Assembly (NCBI GenBank): GCA_041394725.1
Contig: JAWKHR010000082.1
Span: 1 to 17,716, forward strand
Direction: 5' to 3'
Source: JAWKHR01 sp041394725
GTDB lineage: Bacteria > Acidobacteriota > Vicinamibacteria > Vicinamibacterales > SCN-69-37
DNA: 17,716 bases
Of this stretch, positions 15,474 to 17,716 are shown piece by piece. The position numbers and the translations under genes are program-made. Every line of letters begins with the position of its first letter. The first letter of the stretch is position 1. The notes below the pieces were generated by a model. The model did no database searches, was not told the DNA's origin, and worked only from the letters and a program-made list of their open reading frames with translations.

Positions 15474-15595
15474 GAAGAGCGGGTCGGTTCTGGCTAAGGC
15501 TTGTCGGGCGTGTTGCCAGGCAGGCGGTTGGCTGAGTCTAAATTTGACGGAACCGGACGATGCCACAGGGGTCGGTTGGGGTCGACTCGCTCTTC
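15474..15595. repeat. 122-bp intergenic element bounded by inverted repeats
   Basis: GAAGAGCGGGTCG (15474-15486) and CGACTCGCTCTTC (15583-15595) are inverted arms matching at 12 of 13 positions. Inside, GGGTCGGTT occurs twice as a direct repeat (15481-15489 and 15569-15577). No convincing coding frame fills it. It starts 12 nt after the DUF349 stop, so it could be a structured 3' end, a small RNA or a miniature mobile element. Confidence 0.4.
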
Positions 15596-15625
15596 ACGGT
15601 CCATGATGCGTGGCGCGCATGGATC

Positions 15626-15660
15626 AATCGGGGAATCACGCCGAGCGTGATTCCCCGATT
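15626..15660. terminator. 16-bp perfect stem-loop between convergent genes, probable bidirectional terminator
   Basis: AATCGGGGAATCACGC (15626-15641) and GCGTGATTCCCCGATT (15645-15660) form a perfect 16-bp stem with a 3-nt CGA loop. It lies between the convergent DUF349 and amidohydrolase genes, 40 nt beyond the stop of the latter. A second small hairpin (CGGGGC / GCCCCG, 15669-15687) follows. The unusual length of the stem also fits a dispersed palindromic repeat; only its copy number in the genome would tell. Confidence 0.65.
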
Positions 15661-15699
15661 GGTGTCTCCGGGGCCCCCGATGCCCCGACCGCCGATGCG

Positions 15700-17481
15700 C
15701 TATCGCTGATAGACGACCTTCCCGCCCACGATCGTCATCGCCACCTTCGCGTCCCGGATCTGCTCCTCGGGTACCGCGAGAATGTTGGCGGTGAGGACGG
15801 TCACGTCGGCCAGCTTGCCGAGGCTGAGCGATCCCTTGATGTCCTCCTCGAACGCGGCGAAGGCGTTGTTGATCGTGTAGGACCGCAGCGCCTCCATGCG
15901 GCTCATCCGCTGGTCGGGATAGAAGACCATGCCGTTGGCGCTCTTCCGGGTGACCGACGCGTAGAACCCGGCGATCGGATCGACGTCCTCGACCGGGGCG
16001 TCGGTGCCGTTGGTGACCACCGCGCCGGACTTCATCAGCTTCTGCCAGACGTAGGCACCCTCTTCCGCGCGCGCGGCGCCCAGGCGCGGCTCGACCCACG
16101 GCGCGTCCGACGTGCAGTGGATGCCCTGCATCGACGCGATCACGCCGAGCTGCCCGAACCGCGGGATGTCCGCGCCGTTGATGTGCTGCGCGTGCTCGAT
16201 CCGCCACCGGAGGTCGCGGCCGTCGCGATTGTTGCGGCGGAACGTGTCCTCGTAGATGTTCAGCACCTCGCGGTTGGCGCGGTCGCCGATGGCGTGGATG
16301 CAGACCTGGTAGCCGTTCTCGATGGCCACCTGCGCCTGCCGCGCCATCTCCTCCACCGGCGTGGTGGCCAGGCCGGTGCTGTCGGGCTTGTCGGCGTAGG
16401 GCTCGAGCAGCCAGGCGCCGCGCGAGCCGAGCGCGCCGTCGGCGGTGATCTTGATCGCGCGCACCGTGAGGCGATTGCCGCCGTAGCCGACCACGCGGCC
16501 GGCCTTCAGGCTCTGGGCGCTGCCGCCGCGGATCATCACCCAGAGCCGGACGTTCATCCAGCCCTCGTCGATCGCCCGCTTCATGCGGTCCACCACGGCG
16601 AAGCTCGATCCGGCGTCCTGGAACGACGTGATGCCCTTCGAGATCACTTCCTGGTCGGCCAGCGCCAGCACCTGCCGGTCGCGCGCGGCGATCTCGGCCG
16701 GGGTCGGGTCGGGCTCGCCGGCGCCCCGGCGCACGAGGCGTGACGCGGTCTCGCGGAGCAGCCCCGTCGGGTTGCCGTTCGCGTCCTTGAGGACCTCGCC
16801 GCCGTTCGGGTTCGGCGTGTCCTTCGTGATGTTCGAGAGCTCCATCGCCTTCGCGTTGACGAACGAGGCGTGGCCGCTGGCGTGCGTCAGCACGACCGGG
16901 TTGTTCGGCGACACGCGCGAGAGCGCGTCGTGAATCGGGAAGCCCTCGACGGCGCCCTCCGGCGTGGACGTCCACTTCTCCTGGTGCCAGCCACGGCCGA
17001 CGATCCACTGGCCGGGACGCGCGGTCTCGACGGCCTGCGCGACCATCGCGACAATCTGCTCCCAGCTCGTCGTGTTCATCAGCTCCAGGCCGAGCTTGGC
17101 CTCGCCGATCCCGGTGAAGTGACCGTGCCCCTCGATGAACCCGGGAATCGCGAGCCGGCCGGCCAGGTCCACCACCTGCGTGGAGGGCCCGACGTAGCGC
17201 GCGACCAGCTCGTTCGTGCCGAGCGCGACGATGACGCCGTTGCGCGCGGCGAGCGCCTGCGCGTTGGGCGTGCGGTCGTCGAGCGTGACGATCGTGCCGT
17301 TGCGAAGGACGAGGTCGGCCGGCTGCAGCTGGGCGAGCGCGGGCGCGGCGGCGGCCTGGCCCGCGGCCTGGCCGTCCGGTGCGGCCTGCGTGGCCACCCG
17401 GACCGCGCCGAGGACGGCGGCGGTGAGCACGAGGGCCACCGCAACGAAACTCGAGCGTGAGCGTGTCGTCGTCATGGTCAT
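15700..17481 (-). CDS. Exported YtcJ-type metal-dependent amidohydrolase (amidohydrolase_3)
   Basis: A 593-residue amidohydrolase of the YtcJ group, expected to hydrolyse an amide or related bond; the substrate is unknown. An N-terminal signal peptide or anchor is clear (SFVAVALVLTAAVLGAV, residues 11-27), followed by an Ala/Gln-rich linker, so it acts outside the cytoplasm. The barrel metal ligands are readable: His119 and His121 in PGFIEGHGHF, the Lys344 region in VRAIKITADGALGSRG, His396 in CIHAIGDRA, His430 in RIEHAQH and Asp494 in NGTDAPVED. The flanking beta-sandwich (DLVLRNGTIVTLDD and GKLADVTVL) is complete. The ATG at 17481 overlaps the upstream gene's stop as ATGA, so the pair is co-translated; a second ATG lies two codons downstream. 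Length and domain order are normal. Confidence 0.92.
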   Translation of the reverse strand: MTMTTTRSRSSFVAVALVLTAAVLGAVRVATQAAPDGQAAGQAAAAPALAQLQPADLVLRNGTIVTLDDRTPNAQALAARNGVIVALGTNELVARYVGPSTQVVDLAGRLAIPGFIEGHGHFTGIGEAKLGLELMNTTSWEQIVAMVAQAVETARPGQWIVGRGWHQEKWTSTPEGAVEGFPIHDALSRVSPNNPVVLTHASGHASFVNAKAMELSNITKDTPNPNGGEVLKDANGNPTGLLRETASRLVRRGAGEPDPTPAEIAARDRQVLALADQEVISKGITSFQDAGSSFAVVDRMKRAIDEGWMNVRLWVMIRGGSAQSLKAGRVVGYGGNRLTVRAIKITADGALGSRGAWLLEPYADKPDSTGLATTPVEEMARQAQVAIENGYQVCIHAIGDRANREVLNIYEDTFRRNNRDGRDLRWRIEHAQHINGADIPRFGQLGVIASMQGIHCTSDAPWVEPRLGAARAEEGAYVWQKLMKSGAVVTNGTDAPVEDVDPIAGFYASVTRKSANGMVFYPDQRMSRMEALRSYTINNAFAAFEEDIKGSLSLGKLADVTVLTANILAVPEEQIRDAKVAMTIVGGKVVYQR

Positions 17482-17716
17482 AGCGGGAAAACCCGCCCCA
17501 AGTTACCACCAAAGACCGCGGCCGCGGCCTCGCCCTCGAGGCCGAGATCGGTCGTGATCGCGCGCTGCGCCTCGAAGACCGTGCGCTGCCAGCCACGCGG
17601 GAAGAACGACGAGTCCGTCCCGAACAGCAGGCGCCCGGGCCCGAGCACGTCGAGCGCCCGGGCGAAGACCTCGGGCAGCGTCAGGCCGGGGTGATACCGG
17701 ATCCACCCGTTCGAGC
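17478..17716 (-). CDS. Amidohydrolase_2-type protein, C-terminal part, cut by window edge
   Basis: The last 78 codons of a gene entering from the right edge. It reads SNGWIRYHPGL, LPEVFARALDVLGPGRLLFG, then TDSSFFPRGWQRTVFEAQRA and finally AAAAVFGGNLGRVFPL before a TGA at 17480-17478. The GPGRLLFGTDS block (with the catalytic Asp of the family) and the closing VFGGNLGRVF are the classic C-terminus of the amidohydrolase_2 (PF04909, TIM-barrel metal hydrolase or decarboxylase) family. The substrate cannot be told, because the N-terminal metal ligands lie outside the window. Its stop overlaps the next gene's ATG by 4 nt. The GCGGG/CCCGC hairpin (17483-17496) at its very end could modulate the coupling. 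Confidence 0.82.
   Translation of the reverse strand, partial: SNGWIRYHPGLTLPEVFARALDVLGPGRLLFGTDSSFFPRGWQRTVFEAQRAITTDLGLEGEAAAAVFGGNLGRVFPL
17483..17496 (-). other. Small hairpin just before the coupled ATGA start
   Basis: GCGGG and CCCGC form a perfect 5-bp stem with a 4-nt AAAA loop (TTTT on the coding strand), ending 1 nt upstream of the amidohydrolase ATG at 17481. It would mask the initiation site until ribosomes translating the upstream gene open it. No Shine-Dalgarno is visible there, consistent with coupling. Confidence 0.35.

Noticed and set aside
15494..17596. 700-codon minus-strand frame overlapping the amidohydrolase gene
   Set aside because: It is a frame-shifted shadow, Arg/Pro/Gly-rich, running through the terminator palindrome. 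The YtcJ-type frame has all the metal ligands.

Overview
This is a very GC-rich (roughly 70%), densely coded chromosomal window. The gene set is typical of the soil Acidobacteriota, most likely the Vicinamibacteria: a VPS10/BNR-repeat exported protein with poly-Gly/Arg inserts, an M3 oligoendopeptidase, a long DUF349 protein, exported amidohydrolases and a TonB receptor. That assignment is an inference from gene content and composition; no rRNA or other marker gene is present.

Layout from left to right. (1) 1-1640, minus strand: an ArsR-type regulator fused to a SAM-binding methyltransferase domain overlaps by 4 nt the start of methionine synthase metH, which runs off the left edge. This methionine-cycle operon is read from an unusually AT-rich promoter/operator patch. 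(2) 1764-3769, plus strand: a sodium:alanine (AGCS) symporter followed with a 4-nt overlap by a KANL3/Tex30-like alpha/beta hydrolase. (3) 3770-6599, minus strand: a phospholipase/carboxylesterase-type hydrolase and, upstream of it, a TonB-dependent receptor. The two hydrolase genes converge with their stop codons back to back in a perfect palindrome. (4) 6600-6979: a junk-like interval with an inverted repeat, a transposase C-terminal remnant, a 47-codon possible membrane peptide and a strong terminator. (5) 6980-10393, minus strand: the large VPS10/BNR protein. (6) 10537-12357, plus strand: M3 oligoendopeptidase, divergent from the VPS10 gene. (7) 12552-15461, plus strand: a 969-residue HEAT-like plus DUF349-repeat protein. 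(8) 15462-15699: two intergenic inverted-repeat structures. (9) 15700-17716, minus strand: an exported YtcJ-type amidohydrolase, overlapped by 4 nt with the end of an upstream amidohydrolase_2 gene that runs off the right edge.

The window is mostly a set of unrelated housekeeping, transport and peptide/amide-degradation genes, and I see no clear new defence or biosynthetic system. The most useful signals are regulatory. The regulator-metH operon has a candidate operator of its own. Several starts have a TANNNT hexamer exactly 6 nt upstream and no Shine-Dalgarno, suggesting frequent leaderless transcription. The DUF349 protein carries about eight Trp-containing helical repeats behind a HEAT-like domain. 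A 122-bp intergenic element is bounded by inverted repeats. Nearly every gene is shadowed by long open frames on the opposite strand, which I attribute to GC-rich codon bias.
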